This document shows, in pieces, positions 1 to 6,652 of a stretch of 6,795 bases of DNA. The position numbers and the translations under genes are program-made. Location of the stretch: the NCBI GenBank assembly GCA_017457015.1, contig JAFTIG010000058.1, forward strand, positions 1 to 6,795, written 5' to 3'. The notes beneath the pieces are model-generated. The model saw only the letters and a program-made list of their open reading frames with translations, searched no databases and was not told where the DNA came from. Origin of the DNA: Clostridia bacterium (lineage in GTDB: Bacteria; Bacillota_A; Clostridia; Christensenellales; Borkfalkiaceae). Every line of letters starts with the position of its first letter. The first letter of the stretch is position 1.

Positions 1-141
1 AATTAAGCATGCTTTTTTGACTTTGGAACTCCGCGCCTAATCCTTCAAACGCTTGATTTACTTGACGGAAATTTTCGCCAAAGTAATGAAAGGTATTTTG
101 TTTTATACCCCCTTCTTCAACGGTTACGCCGATAAAGAAAC
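1..141. repeat. Left copy of a 141-bp exact terminal direct repeat
   Basis: These bases are identical, in the same orientation, to 6655-6795, the last 141 bases of the window. The repeat lies inside the 3' part of the zinc-ribbon gene (codons 95-140 and the first base of its stop). Its length equals the largest default k-mer of MEGAHIT, so the simplest reading is an overlap left where the assembly graph closes on itself. The circle would then be 6654 bp. A genuine duplicated gene segment is the alternative. Confidence 0.95.
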
Positions 142-421
142 TGCAAAGCAACAGAACGAACATAGTTGCAAGACAAATTATAGGCGTTGCCCACCGTTCA
201 ATAGCCAAATAACTATTAACCGCTTTCTTCTTATCGAATTCGGCTTTTTTAGGCTCTTTCTTAACGGGCTTTTCCGTTACGGGCGCGGTCGTATCTTGCG
301 CTACGGTCACAGCACACTCTTTCTCCGCAGGCACTAACGTTGCTTGGTCAACTTGCTCGCCACAGTTAGGACAAAACTTAACGTCGGCGTCAAGTTCTTT
401 TCCGCATTTAGTACAATACAT
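1..421 (-). CDS. Zinc-ribbon single-pass membrane protein (140 aa if the ends are joined)
   Basis: This small protein has an N-terminal zinc ribbon with cysteines C3, C6, C17 and C20 (C-x2-C-x10-C-x2-C, followed by Gly at 7 and 21). A charged, Pro/Lys-rich linker follows (about 22-70), then one hydrophobic segment at about 79-101, and a 39-residue tail that would lie outside the cell if the ribbon is cytoplasmic. The family is the broad group of zinc-ribbon-headed membrane proteins common in Clostridia, whose functions are mostly unknown; I do not recognise a specific role. The ATG at 419-421 has a GGAGAG ribosome site at 429-434 and its own strong promoter upstream. The reading frame is still open at base 1. 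The last in-frame base (T) joins with AG from 6654-6653 to give TAG, so the protein ends after residue 140 only if the window is circular. Many zinc-ribbon membrane proteins are longer, so this end may be artificial. An ORF on the opposite strand (53-337) is a shadow. Confidence 0.85.
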   Translation of the reverse strand, partial: MYCTKCGKELDADVKFCPNCGEQVDQATLVPAEKECAVTVAQDTTAPVTEKPVKKEPKKAEFDKKKAVNSYLAIERWATPIICLATMFVLLLCSFFIGVTVEEGGIKQNTFHYFGENFRQVNQAFEGLGAEFQSQKSMLN

Positions 422-467
422 AATTACACTCTCCTTTTATATTAAAAACTTCAATCAGTTTTTTTAT

Positions 468-496
468 ATTCTATCATTAAAGTATAAGCGTGTCAA
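468..496 (-). promoter_or_regulatory. Sigma-A-type promoter for the zinc-ribbon gene
   Basis: On the minus strand a perfect -35 box TTGACA (491-496) is followed by a 17-nt spacer and a -10 box TAGAAT (468-473, 5 of 6 matches) preceded by TGA, an extended -10 arrangement. Transcription should start near 461, giving a leader of about 40 nt before the ATG at 421. This is the best promoter in the window. It implies the zinc-ribbon gene is a separate unit from the upstream DUF2156-GNAT gene. Confidence 0.85.
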
Positions 497-535
497 TATC
501 TTTTTGTGAATTTTCGATATTATTTATCAATATCT
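493..535 (-). promoter_or_regulatory. Repeated AGATATTGA motif at and upstream of the -35 box (possible operator)
   Basis: The 9-mer AGATATTGA occurs twice on the minus strand, at 527-535 and 493-501, with 34 bp between matching positions. The second copy runs straight into the -35 box TTGACA. An inverted half-site (GATATT on the plus strand, 516-521) pairs with the GATATT of the distal copy, giving a 6-bp inverted repeat at 516-521/529-534. Such an arrangement over a -35 region would suit a repressor or activator site, but in AT-rich DNA short matches can occur by chance. No regulator is identified. Confidence 0.35.
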
Positions 536-552
536 ATACATAAACAAATACA

Positions 553-578
553 GCGCGCTATATTTTTAAATAGCGCGC
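553..578 (-). terminator. GC-rich hairpin terminator after the DUF2156-GNAT gene
   Basis: A perfect 9-bp stem (GCGCGCTAT / ATAGCGCGC, arms 570-578 and 553-561) with an 8-nt loop begins 9 nt after the TAG stop at 588-590. On the minus strand it is followed by TGTATTTGTTT, an interrupted U-rich tail. It is positioned as an intrinsic terminator separating the DUF2156-GNAT gene from the zinc-ribbon promoter. The tail is weaker than in a textbook terminator. Confidence 0.7.
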
Positions 579-587
579 CCTTTTATC

Positions 588-1988
588 CTAAACTATATCC
601 GTCTTAAAAAAATAATGCGTGTCAGAAGTATTAGTTAACTTTAATCCAAGTCGTTCTATAAGCCTACGCGACGGGATGTTTTCTTTATAACAACGTGATT
701 TAATCGTTTTTGCACCGAGCGTATTTACACAATATTCTATTAATCTTGACGCGCTTTCAGTTGCATAGCCTTGTCCCTGATGCTCGTTGAAAAACCTAAA
801 CCCTATCTCCACTCCGCCAAAGTAATCAAAGTTATGCATAACGAGTTCGCCTATCATAACGCCGTCAAGGCGTACGGCAAGCGAGTACTCTTCCTTTTTC
901 TCTTTAAGTGCGTTTTGAAAATCGTAAAAATAACCGGCAGTCGGCGCATTGTCTTTTAAGTCTTCTCTATAATCATACCCCCACCACTTATTAAGGTCGG
1001 CGTCAAGATACAATTTAGAGTACCTTTCTTTATCGTTCTCGGTTATATCGCCTATCGTTAAACGCGCGGTGCGTAAAGTTATAGGGGGTTGTATCTCGGA
1101 AAACAGCGTGTGAACGCATACGATATTTTTGCTCCGTATCTCTATAGGTCGGTACTGTGTTTTACTCGTCCTGAGTCCTATGTCGCCACAGTCTTCTTCT
1201 CTATTTAGATACTCTATGCCATCCGTAGCAAACGCGCGTGCAAACTCCTGTGCCATAGTTGGATAAACGCCGTCGTAATCGGTAAGCGCCTTTTCTATAT
1301 GCACCATAAGCGTATTGCCGACCTTTTCCCCTACCGATACTGCCACGATTTTATCGTCCACTTGCAAATATCCGCCGTACTGTGAAAGAGAAAACATATT
1401 CTCCACCAAGTCGTAAACCGCTTTCCCATCAACTTCTTCCGTCCAGCCGTGTTTGGTTTTTCCTGAGTTATACTCGTCTAAAAACGCCTTTACGCGCGGC
1501 AAATCGCTTGGCTCTATCACTTTGAACTTATAGTCTGGATATAGACGCTTGAATTTATTGACGTGATTTCTTTGCCCCGAAAGTTTCTTTCCCGAATACG
1601 TCTTAAACTGTTCAGCGGTGTAGATATAATCACACCAGTCGCGATTAAACGATATTTTGACCGAGTAATATCTTTCGGTCAACATCTTTGCGTGTGCGTC
1701 GTCTATATAACAGAATACGAGCGGAATACCTTTTTCTTTAGCGTATTCTTCAATCGCGTTAAGCGCGCCCTCTTCGTCACTACCTATCGGATAATAAAAG
1801 ACGTTTTGAAATTCCGGACCGCTCTCTTTAAGTATCAACGTATCGTTAAAAATTGCGTAATAAACGGTAAAATCATCCCCCCACATATACCTTACGCCAA
1901 GGGATAGATCGCAAAACGTACCGCCCGAACGGGCAATATATTCTTTAATTTTATTTACGTCTTTTGCTAACTTTTTAAACTCTAACAT
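588..1988 (-). CDS. DUF2156 (phosphatidylglycerol lysyltransferase-like) + GNAT acetyltransferase fusion protein
   Basis: This 466-residue protein has two acyltransferase-like halves and no membrane segment, so it is probably cytoplasmic. Residues 1 to about 293 resemble the DUF2156 domain, related to the C-terminal catalytic part of phosphatidylglycerol lysyltransferases: DWCDYIYT (117-124), KLSGQRNHVNKFK (135-147) and NREEDCGD...YRP (262-281). Residues from about 303 resemble a RimJ/RimL-type GNAT domain, with acetyl-CoA pyrophosphate loop QGQGYA (404-409) and the C-terminal motif ENIPSRRLIERLGL (436-449). The first half may transfer aminoacyl or acyl groups and the second probably acetylates a small molecule or protein; neither substrate can be read from the sequence. 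The ATG at 1986-1988 is chosen because the N-terminus matches the family and an in-frame stop (2004-2006) rules out extension. The start has only a weak GAG as ribosome site and sits 12 nt after a strong hairpin, so its expression signals are unclear. Confidence 0.88.
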   Translation of the reverse strand: MLEFKKLAKDVNKIKEYIARSGGTFCDLSLGVRYMWGDDFTVYYAIFNDTLILKESGPEFQNVFYYPIGSDEEGALNAIEEYAKEKGIPLVFCYIDDAHAKMLTERYYSVKISFNRDWCDYIYTAEQFKTYSGKKLSGQRNHVNKFKRLYPDYKFKVIEPSDLPRVKAFLDEYNSGKTKHGWTEEVDGKAVYDLVENMFSLSQYGGYLQVDDKIVAVSVGEKVGNTLMVHIEKALTDYDGVYPTMAQEFARAFATDGIEYLNREEDCGDIGLRTSKTQYRPIEIRSKNIVCVHTLFSEIQPPITLRTARLTIGDITENDKERYSKLYLDADLNKWWGYDYREDLKDNAPTAGYFYDFQNALKEKKEEYSLAVRLDGVMIGELVMHNFDYFGGVEIGFRFFNEHQGQGYATESASRLIEYCVNTLGAKTIKSRCYKENIPSRRLIERLGLKLTNTSDTHYFFKTDIV

Positions 1989-2000
1989 AATCTTTTGCTC

Positions 2001-2033
2001 AAACTAAAAGGGCGAATACCGCCCTTTTAGTTT
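2001..2033 (-). terminator. Strong symmetric hairpin between the NfeD-like gene and the DUF2156-GNAT gene
   Basis: Arms 2001-2014 and 2020-2033 form a perfect 14-bp stem with a 5-nt loop. The stem has a GGGCG/CGCCC core next to the loop and an AAACTAAAA/TTTTAGTTT outer part. It starts at the base after the NfeD-like stop codon (2034-2036). The A-rich and U-rich outer arms make it a plausible terminator on either strand; the U tract is within the stem rather than after it. It most likely ends the ftsH-parAB operon, possibly only partly, because the next gene begins 12 nt further on. Confidence 0.75.
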
Positions 2034-2297
2034 TTATAAACTTTGGTTCTTATCTTCTTTTTTATCCTTTTGCCCGTTAGAGAGCATTTTTAATACCTTT
2101 TTTCTAAAAACGATTAGTAGCGCTACGGATACCACCGCGAACGCGGGAGCGTGTATAAACCACTCTAAACCGAAAGCCGCCAGTATCATTGCCACGACGC
2201 CACCGCCTGCAAACCAAATAAAGTAAAGTTTGGTCGTTAAAAATTCGACGACGAGAACAACTGCCGTTATTAAAAGATAAATATAAATAGGACTCAT
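2034..2297 (-). CDS. Short NfeD-like membrane protein lacking the OB-fold domain
   Basis: The 87-residue product has three hydrophobic segments at about 4-20, 24-43 and 47-64, followed by a short, highly charged lysine-rich tail. E19, T21/T22, W29, F30 and the glycine run 31-33 fit the pattern of the NfeD membrane domain. NfeD proteins typically carry a soluble OB-fold domain after this part (about 140-175 residues in all) and work with SPFH/flotillin-type membrane proteins. Here that domain is absent, and the hairpin follows the stop directly, so the short form looks natural rather than frameshifted. The ATG at 2295-2297 is supported by AAAGGG (2305-2310), which overlaps the parB stop codon; only 12 nt separate the genes, so translation is probably coupled. 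Its place at the end of an ftsH operon suggests a role in membrane quality control, but that is inference. The remaining possibility is an unrelated small three-pass membrane protein. Confidence 0.78.
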   Translation of the reverse strand: MSPIYIYLLITAVVLVVEFLTTKLYFIWFAGGGVVAMILAAFGLEWFIHAPAFAVVSVALLIVFRKKVLKMLSNGQKDKKEDKNQSL

Positions 2298-2304
2298 TGT
2301 ATAA

Positions 2305-2310
2305 CCCTTT
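2305..2310 (-). promoter_or_regulatory. Ribosome binding site of the NfeD-like gene, overlapping the parB stop
   Basis: AAAGGG lies 7 nt before the ATG at 2297, and its first base is the last base of the parB TAA (2310-2312). The overlap suggests translational coupling of the two genes. Confidence 0.7.
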
Positions 2311-3215
2311 TATAACTTAACCGTTTTAAGATGCTCTATAATTTCACTGAGCCTATCCAAATCGTCACGCGTATAATAATCGATATAAATTCTGCCTTTA
2401 GAATCGTTGCCGATAGCGTTTACGCGCGTTCCAAGCACCCTTTGCATATCCCCGATAAGTTCTTTAAGTTCGGCGGAAAGTTCCTGCTTAATCTTCTTTT
2501 TCGCCTTGACTTCGGGCGGTTCTAAATAATCTTTAACCTTCTTTTCCACTTCGCGCACGGAAAGCCCGTTTTTAACGGCTTCTTCGGCAAACTTAATCTG
2601 CTCCGTACCGTCAATGGAAATAAGCGCGCGCGCATGCCCTGCAGACAGCGCACCGTTCGACACCATCTTTATAACTTCGGGCGTGAGTTGTAAAAGTCTT
2701 AACGTGTTTGCAATGGCAGGTCTTGACTTGCCGATACGGTCTGCCAAATCTTCTTGCGTCATACCGTAATCGTTCATAAGTGAACGCATTGCCGTTGCCG
2801 CTTCTATCGGATTAAGGTCTTCACGCTGTAAGTTTTCAATAAGGGAAATTTCCTTTATTTGACGCTCGTTATACGTCTTAACGATAACGGGCACTTTAGA
2901 TAGCCCTGCAAGTTTGCTCGCACGGAAACGACGTTCACCTGCTATTATCATGTACCTGTCGCCGCTCTTATTGACGATAATCGGCATAATAACGCCGTGC
3001 TTTGAAATAGAATCGGCAAGTTCTTTTAACGCCGTTTCATCAAATACTTTTCTCGGCTGGTTGGGGTTTGCAAAAATAGAACTAACGTCAATCTCCGTTA
3101 CCCCTTCACCCTTTTCTTGCGGTTCTTCGTCAAACAACAAACTCTTTCCGTAATCTTCTTCAGTTTCCGAAAAAAGCGCAGATAATCCTTTCCCTAATCC
3201 TCTGTTTGGTTTCAT
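2310..3215 (-). CDS. parB: Chromosome partitioning protein ParB (Spo0J family)
   Basis: ParB binds parS sites, uses CTP to slide and spread along DNA, and with ParA segregates the origin region and helps load condensin. The 301-residue protein has the usual length and order. A N-terminal GLGKGLSALF (6-15) is the region known to stimulate ParA ATPase. NPNQPR (50-55) and the CTP-binding motif GERRFRAS (93-100) are followed by ENLQREDLNPIEAA (127-140). A helix-turn-helix lies near 150-175 (GMTQEDLADRIGKSRPAIANT region), and the C-terminal dimerisation segment is at about 245-301. The ATG at 3213-3215 has GGAG at 3224-3227, 8 nt away. It lies 23 nt after parA and 12 nt before the NfeD-like gene, in one operon. 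No parS-like sequence (core CACGTG) was seen in the window, as expected if its sites lie elsewhere on the chromosome. A Noc-type paralogue is less likely given the paired ParA. Confidence 0.96.
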   Translation of the reverse strand: MKPNRGLGKGLSALFSETEEDYGKSLLFDEEPQEKGEGVTEIDVSSIFANPNQPRKVFDETALKELADSISKHGVIMPIIVNKSGDRYMIIAGERRFRASKLAGLSKVPVIVKTYNERQIKEISLIENLQREDLNPIEAATAMRSLMNDYGMTQEDLADRIGKSRPAIANTLRLLQLTPEVIKMVSNGALSAGHARALISIDGTEQIKFAEEAVKNGLSVREVEKKVKDYLEPPEVKAKKKIKQELSAELKELIGDMQRVLGTRVNAIGNDSKGRIYIDYYTRDDLDRLSEIIEHLKTVKL

Positions 3216-3238
3216 AATACTTTCTCCGTGTGTTTATT

Positions 3239-4015
3239 TCAATTCTTTTTAGAAGGCTGTCTTGATAAAAATTCTTCAGTGAGTGCCAAATACGCTCTCG
3301 CCCCCGAACAGCGGGTATCGTGTAGCATAATAGGCACGCCGTGACTCGGTGCTTCTGCTAAACGTATGTTTCTGGGAATAGCCGTTTCAAACACGCGCTT
3401 GCCGAAAAATTTCTTTATTTCCGCACTTATCTGTCTAGATATTATCGCGCGGTTATCGTTCATAGTGAGAACTACGCCTTCGATTTTAAGCGACGGGTTT
3501 AAGTGCTTTACCACGAGTTTTATGGTGTTCATAAGTTGCGATAAACCTTCTAACGCGTAGTATTCGCTCTGTATCGGTATAATAACCGTATCAGCCGTAG
3601 CGAGTGCGTTAATGGTCAACAGCCCTAGCGACGGCGGACAGTCTATAGTGATAAAATCGTAACTCTTTTTAGCCTTTTCAAGCGCAACTTTGAGAACGTG
3701 CTCTCTATTCTTTAAGTACACGAGTTCAACCTCTGCTCCTGCCAAATCTATGTTGGACGGGAGTATATCGAGATTATCCACCTGCGTTTTTACTACAACG
3801 TCTTCAATCGGCGTATCGTCTATCAAAACGTTATACACCGACGTTTTTACGTCGCTCTTTGCAAAGCCCAAGCCACTCGTCGCGTTTCCTTGCGGATCAA
3901 GGTCTACGACCAAACATTTGTAACCTTTATTCGCAAGGTACGCCGACATATTAACGCAAGTAGTCGTTTTGCCTACACCGCCTTTTTGGTTTGAAAAAGC
4001 AATTATTTTTCCCAT
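3239..4015 (-). CDS. parA: Chromosome partitioning ATPase ParA (Soj family)
   Basis: ParA is a Walker-type ATPase that binds nucleoid DNA as an ATP dimer and is released by ParB, moving the ParB-parS complex. The 258-residue protein is full length for the chromosomal (Soj) class and lacks the N-terminal helix-turn-helix of the longer plasmid type Ia ParA. The deviant Walker A motif KGGVGKTT is at 11-18 with the signature lysine at 11. The VVDLDPQGNATSGLG region (36-50) contains the conserved aspartates of the A' motif, and TIDCPPSLG (123-131) is the Walker B/switch II region. The ATG at 4013-4015 has GGAG at 4022-4025. It lies 41 nt after the ftsH stop without a visible terminator, and parB follows after 23 nt, so cotranscription is likely. 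All key residues appear intact. Confidence 0.96.
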   Translation of the reverse strand: MGKIIAFSNQKGGVGKTTTCVNMSAYLANKGYKCLVVDLDPQGNATSGLGFAKSDVKTSVYNVLIDDTPIEDVVVKTQVDNLDILPSNIDLAGAEVELVYLKNREHVLKVALEKAKKSYDFITIDCPPSLGLLTINALATADTVIIPIQSEYYALEGLSQLMNTIKLVVKHLNPSLKIEGVVLTMNDNRAIISRQISAEIKKFFGKRVFETAIPRNIRLAEAPSHGVPIMLHDTRCSGARAYLALTEEFLSRQPSKKN

Positions 4016-4056
4016 AACTCTCTCCTATCGTAAGTCTATTGCTTTTATATATTTTT

Positions 4057-6180
4057 TTATTTTTCTTCGCCCTTACCCTCGGTTTCCGTTTCGGGAGAAG
4101 GGGTTTTATCTTCTTTCTCTTCTTCTTTTTCCACTTTGGGCATTACCGTCTTTTCGGGAACGATTACCGATTTTCTTTTGAACGGGTTTTCTCTTAACGT
4201 GCGTTCGTTTTCATCCATAAACTTCATTATTTCTTCCACGCTCTTGCCTTCCATAAGCATATCGACTTCTTCGGCAAAAATCGTTTCTCTCTCAACTAAC
4301 AGCCTTGCCATATTGTCGAGTAATTTTTTGTTTTCCGAAAGTAACTTTCTCGCTTTCTGCAAGCCGTCGTCGACGATCTTTCTAATTTCTTCGTCAATGA
4401 TAGCCGCAGTCTCTTCACTGTAATTGACGTGCGACGCCATATCCCTACCGATAAACACTTCTTTATCCGAGCCGTAAGAGATAGGACCTACCTTTTCGCT
4501 CATACCCCACTCGGTAACCATGAGCCTTGCGCGCTTGGTTACCGCTTGTATATCACCGGATGCACCTGCAGAGATGTCTTTAATAATAAGTTCTTCTGCA
4601 ACCCTACCGCCGAGCGTCATAACGATATCGTCGAGCAGTTTTGCCTTGGTAAGATGGTTGTCGTCGGTGTCGGGGCGAGTCATCGTATAGCCTGCCGCTT
4701 GACCGCGCGGTATAATCGATACTTCGTGAACGGGATCACAATGGCTAAGAAGTTTAGCAAGTACCGCGTGCCCTGATTCGTGATAAGCCGTTATACGCTT
4801 ATCCGTTTCGGTAACGAGCCTTGACTTTTTCTGCGGTCCCATAATAACTTTATTTATACCTTCGTAAAGGTCTTTATTGTTTATAAACTTTCTATTAGCA
4901 CGCGCAGCAAGTATAGCCGCTTCGTTAAGAAGATTTTCAAGGTCAGCGCCCGAAAAACCTGCCGTCATTCTCGCAACCGTCTTAAAGTTAATGTCGGGAG
5001 CAAGCGGTTTATTTCTTGCGTGTACTTTTAATATCGCTTCTCTACCCCTAACGTCGGGCGTATTGACGTAAATCTGACGGTCAAAACGTCCCGGACGAAG
5101 CAGTGCGGGGTCTAAAATGTCCGCACGGTTGGTTGCCGCCATAACGATAATACCGTCGTTTGTTTCAAAACCGTCCATTTGAACGAGCAACTGGTTAAGC
5201 GTCTGTTCTCTCTCGTCGTGTCCGCCACCCATACCAGTACCACGCTGGCGACCTACGGCGTCGATTTCGTCGATAAACACAATACACGGCATGCTCTTTT
5301 TAGCAACGTCAAAAAGGTCTCTAACCCTACTTGCACCTACGCCGACGAACATTTCCACAAAGTCTGAACCGCTTATGGAAAAGAACGGAACGCCTGCCTC
5401 GCCTGCAACGGCTTTAGCAAAGAGCGTTTTACCCGTTCCGGGAGGCCCTACTAAAAGCACGCCTTTAGGTATACGAGCACCGAGTTCACTGAACTTTTTG
5501 GGATTTTTCAAGAAATCTACGACTTCTGCAAGTTCTTCTTTTTCTTCTTCAGCGCCGGCAACGTCGGTAAAGCGCACCTTCAAGTTTTGATTGAGCCTTG
5601 CGTTAGTTTTAGCAAAGTTCATAGCGCTCTTTGTTCCGCCCTGCGTTTGCATCATTATAATAAAGAATACGATTGCTATTACTACGCAACCTACAAGCGG
5701 TAAAAGTGACGACCATATAGAGCCTGCGTTAGGATCAGTATACGAATAATTTACGCCTGCTTTATCAAGCGCTGATTCAATTAAGACTATTTGATCACTT
5801 GCTCTTGAATAATTTGCGGTAAACGTAATCGTCTCGCTTCTACCCGAACCGTTAATTACGGCTAGGTCAAAAGTAACGACGTAACTATCAAACACTACGT
5901 TTTTAAGTACGATTGTTTCATAAGATACAGATTTAAGTTCGTCCTTAATGGTTGGCGCGTTTAGATTTGCAACTTCTTCTCTAGTAAGTTTAGCGTCGCA
6001 AGTACAAGTCGTTTCATGATTTTCTTCATGATCAACTATCAATGCTTGATACAGCGAATTAAATTCAGAAGTTTCTACTTCTACGCTGCTATTAATGCAA
6101 GTGGATATTGACAGTGCCGCAATAATAATCACGATAACACCGAGCACAATCCACAAAGTTTTGTTCTTTTTTGTCTTCAA
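4057..6180 (-). CDS. ftsH: ATP-dependent zinc metalloprotease FtsH
   Basis: FtsH is a membrane-anchored hexameric AAA+ protease that extracts and degrades misfolded membrane proteins and short-lived cytoplasmic regulators. The 707-residue product has every expected part. A first membrane segment (about 9-29) and an outer domain (about 30-155) are followed by a second membrane segment (about 157-178). The AAA module shows Walker A GPPGTGKT (245-252), the MFVG pore loop (277-280), Walker B VFIDEID (301-307) and the second region of homology with its arginine finger (349-368). The protease part has HESGH (467-471), with D543 as likely third zinc ligand. The last about 40 residues are a Lys/Glu-rich tail, presumably disordered. 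The outer domain holds a His/Cys cluster (H51, H55, C59, C61) that I do not know as a family hallmark. The start is a TTG (6178-6180) with GGAGAG at 6190-6195; no ATG lies before the first membrane segment. It leads the operon with parA 41 nt downstream. Confidence 0.97.
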   Translation of the reverse strand: MKTKKNKTLWIVLGVIVIIIAALSISTCINSSVEVETSEFNSLYQALIVDHEENHETTCTCDAKLTREEVANLNAPTIKDELKSVSYETIVLKNVVFDSYVVTFDLAVINGSGRSETITFTANYSRASDQIVLIESALDKAGVNYSYTDPNAGSIWSSLLPLVGCVVIAIVFFIIMMQTQGGTKSAMNFAKTNARLNQNLKVRFTDVAGAEEEKEELAEVVDFLKNPKKFSELGARIPKGVLLVGPPGTGKTLFAKAVAGEAGVPFFSISGSDFVEMFVGVGASRVRDLFDVAKKSMPCIVFIDEIDAVGRQRGTGMGGGHDEREQTLNQLLVQMDGFETNDGIIVMAATNRADILDPALLRPGRFDRQIYVNTPDVRGREAILKVHARNKPLAPDINFKTVARMTAGFSGADLENLLNEAAILAARANRKFINNKDLYEGINKVIMGPQKKSRLVTETDKRITAYHESGHAVLAKLLSHCDPVHEVSIIPRGQAAGYTMTRPDTDDNHLTKAKLLDDIVMTLGGRVAEELIIKDISAGASGDIQAVTKRARLMVTEWGMSEKVGPISYGSDKEVFIGRDMASHVNYSEETAAIIDEEIRKIVDDGLQKARKLLSENKKLLDNMARLLVERETIFAEEVDMLMEGKSVEEIMKFMDENERTLRENPFKRKSVIVPEKTVMPKVEKEEEKEDKTPSPETETEGKGEEK

Positions 6181-6189
6181 AATTAAATA

Positions 6190-6195
6190 CTCTCC
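6190..6195 (-). promoter_or_regulatory. Ribosome binding site deciding the ftsH TTG start
   Basis: GGAGAG (within TAAGGAGAG on the minus strand) lies 9 nt before TTG at 6180. No other in-frame start is near, and the next internal Met is beyond the second membrane segment, so this site fixes TTG as the start. Confidence 0.85.
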
Positions 6196-6210
6196 TTATA
6201 GTTTGTAAAA

Positions 6211-6216
6211 ATTATA
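6211..6216 (-). promoter_or_regulatory. Possible proximal -10 box for ftsH
   Basis: A perfect TATAAT lies 30 nt upstream of the TTG start. No recognisable -35 box sits at 16-18 nt upstream of it (best is 2 of 6 matches). In such AT-rich sequence a lone TATAAT is weak evidence, so the distal promoter is preferred. Confidence 0.3.
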
Positions 6217-6342
6217 TACAAATAATGTTTAAATAACCTTGAATAACGAAACATAAATTAAGTTTATCCCAACCATCCCTAATTTATTCTGCGTTCGTAT
6301 TCAAAATAGTCTGTGTTTTTCTAGCGAAAACGTATATATATT

Positions 6343-6371
6343 ATTATACAACAATATAAACGAAATTACAA
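6343..6371 (-). promoter_or_regulatory. Candidate sigma-A promoter of the ftsH-parA-parB operon
   Basis: On the minus strand TTGTAA (6366-6371, 4 of 6 matches to the -35 consensus) is followed by exactly 17 nt and a perfect TATAAT (6343-6348). Transcription would start near 6336, leaving a leader of about 155 nt before ftsH. The geometry is good, but the region is AT-rich enough for chance matches. Confidence 0.5.
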
Positions 6372-6425
6372 TAATATTTTGAAAATTTTTAATAAAATCC
6401 CTAAAAAGTTTTTAAATAGTAAATT

Positions 6426-6484
6426 GAGCGCCTTACTATTTTAGTTAGCGCTAGAATTAATAGCGCAAAAATCAAGTTGAGCGC
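6426..6484. repeat. Four spaced (G/T)AGCGC repeats upstream of the ftsH promoter
   Basis: The hexamer (G/T)AGCGC appears four times in 59 bp of otherwise AT-rich DNA, at 6426-6431, 6446-6451, 6461-6466 and 6479-6484. The outer two share the 8-mer TTGAGCGC. The second is the palindrome TAGCGCTA (6446-6453). The spacing is 20, 15 and 18 bp. They could be protein-binding sites. I cannot assign a binding protein. Confidence 0.4.
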
Positions 6485-6652
6485 ACATTAAAAATTTTAA
6501 CTAAAAATTTTTTGCACATAAATATAGTTACTAAACAAAAGAAATAATTATTAGAACACACATTTTTTACCACGCAAAAAACAAATTTATTAAATGCAGG
6601 TAAAATATTAGGCTTAATTGCCACTATAAACAAGACGCAACACTGATAGTCC

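Larger units (their letters stand above)
6181..6652. other. 472-bp AT-rich non-coding region upstream of ftsH
   Basis: I see no supportable gene on either strand here. The region is very AT-rich with many A and T runs. It holds the ftsH ribosome site, two candidate -10 boxes (6211-6216 and 6343-6348) and a block of four GCGC cores (6426-6484). It also contains an all-A/T 9-bp inverted repeat (6490-6498/6504-6512). The stretch 6550-6652 holds nothing I can name. There is no obvious terminator after the zinc-ribbon stop codon when the ends are joined, which is odd if that gene really ends there. A 60-codon open stretch on the minus strand (6472-6654) has no start codon or ribosome site and looks like chance. 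Confidence 0.75.

Noticed and set aside
1..141. Biological terminal repeat of a linear phage or transposon
   Set aside because: The repeat lies inside a coding sequence, the window has no phage or transposase genes, and the length equals an assembler k-mer.
53..337. Plus-strand ORF of 94 codons
   Set aside because: It lies antisense to the zinc-ribbon gene, has no ribosome site and shows no domain. The minus-strand frame has a clear CxxC...CxxC motif, promoter and ribosome site.
771..5590. Numerous plus-strand ORFs of 60-115 codons
   Set aside because: All lie opposite well-supported minus-strand genes (DUF2156-GNAT, parB, parA, ftsH), or largely so, and have no recognisable protein features. 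They are shadow frames.
6490..6512. Intrinsic terminator from the A/T inverted repeat
   Set aside because: The 9-bp stem is made only of A-T pairs and would be unstable in RNA; its position does not follow any gene directly.
6181..6652. Replication origin of a small plasmid
   Set aside because: The AT-rich block and GCGC repeats recall an origin, but there is no initiator gene in the circle, no clear DnaA box (the nearest, TTATCCCAA near 6264, has two mismatches) and no regular iteron spacing.
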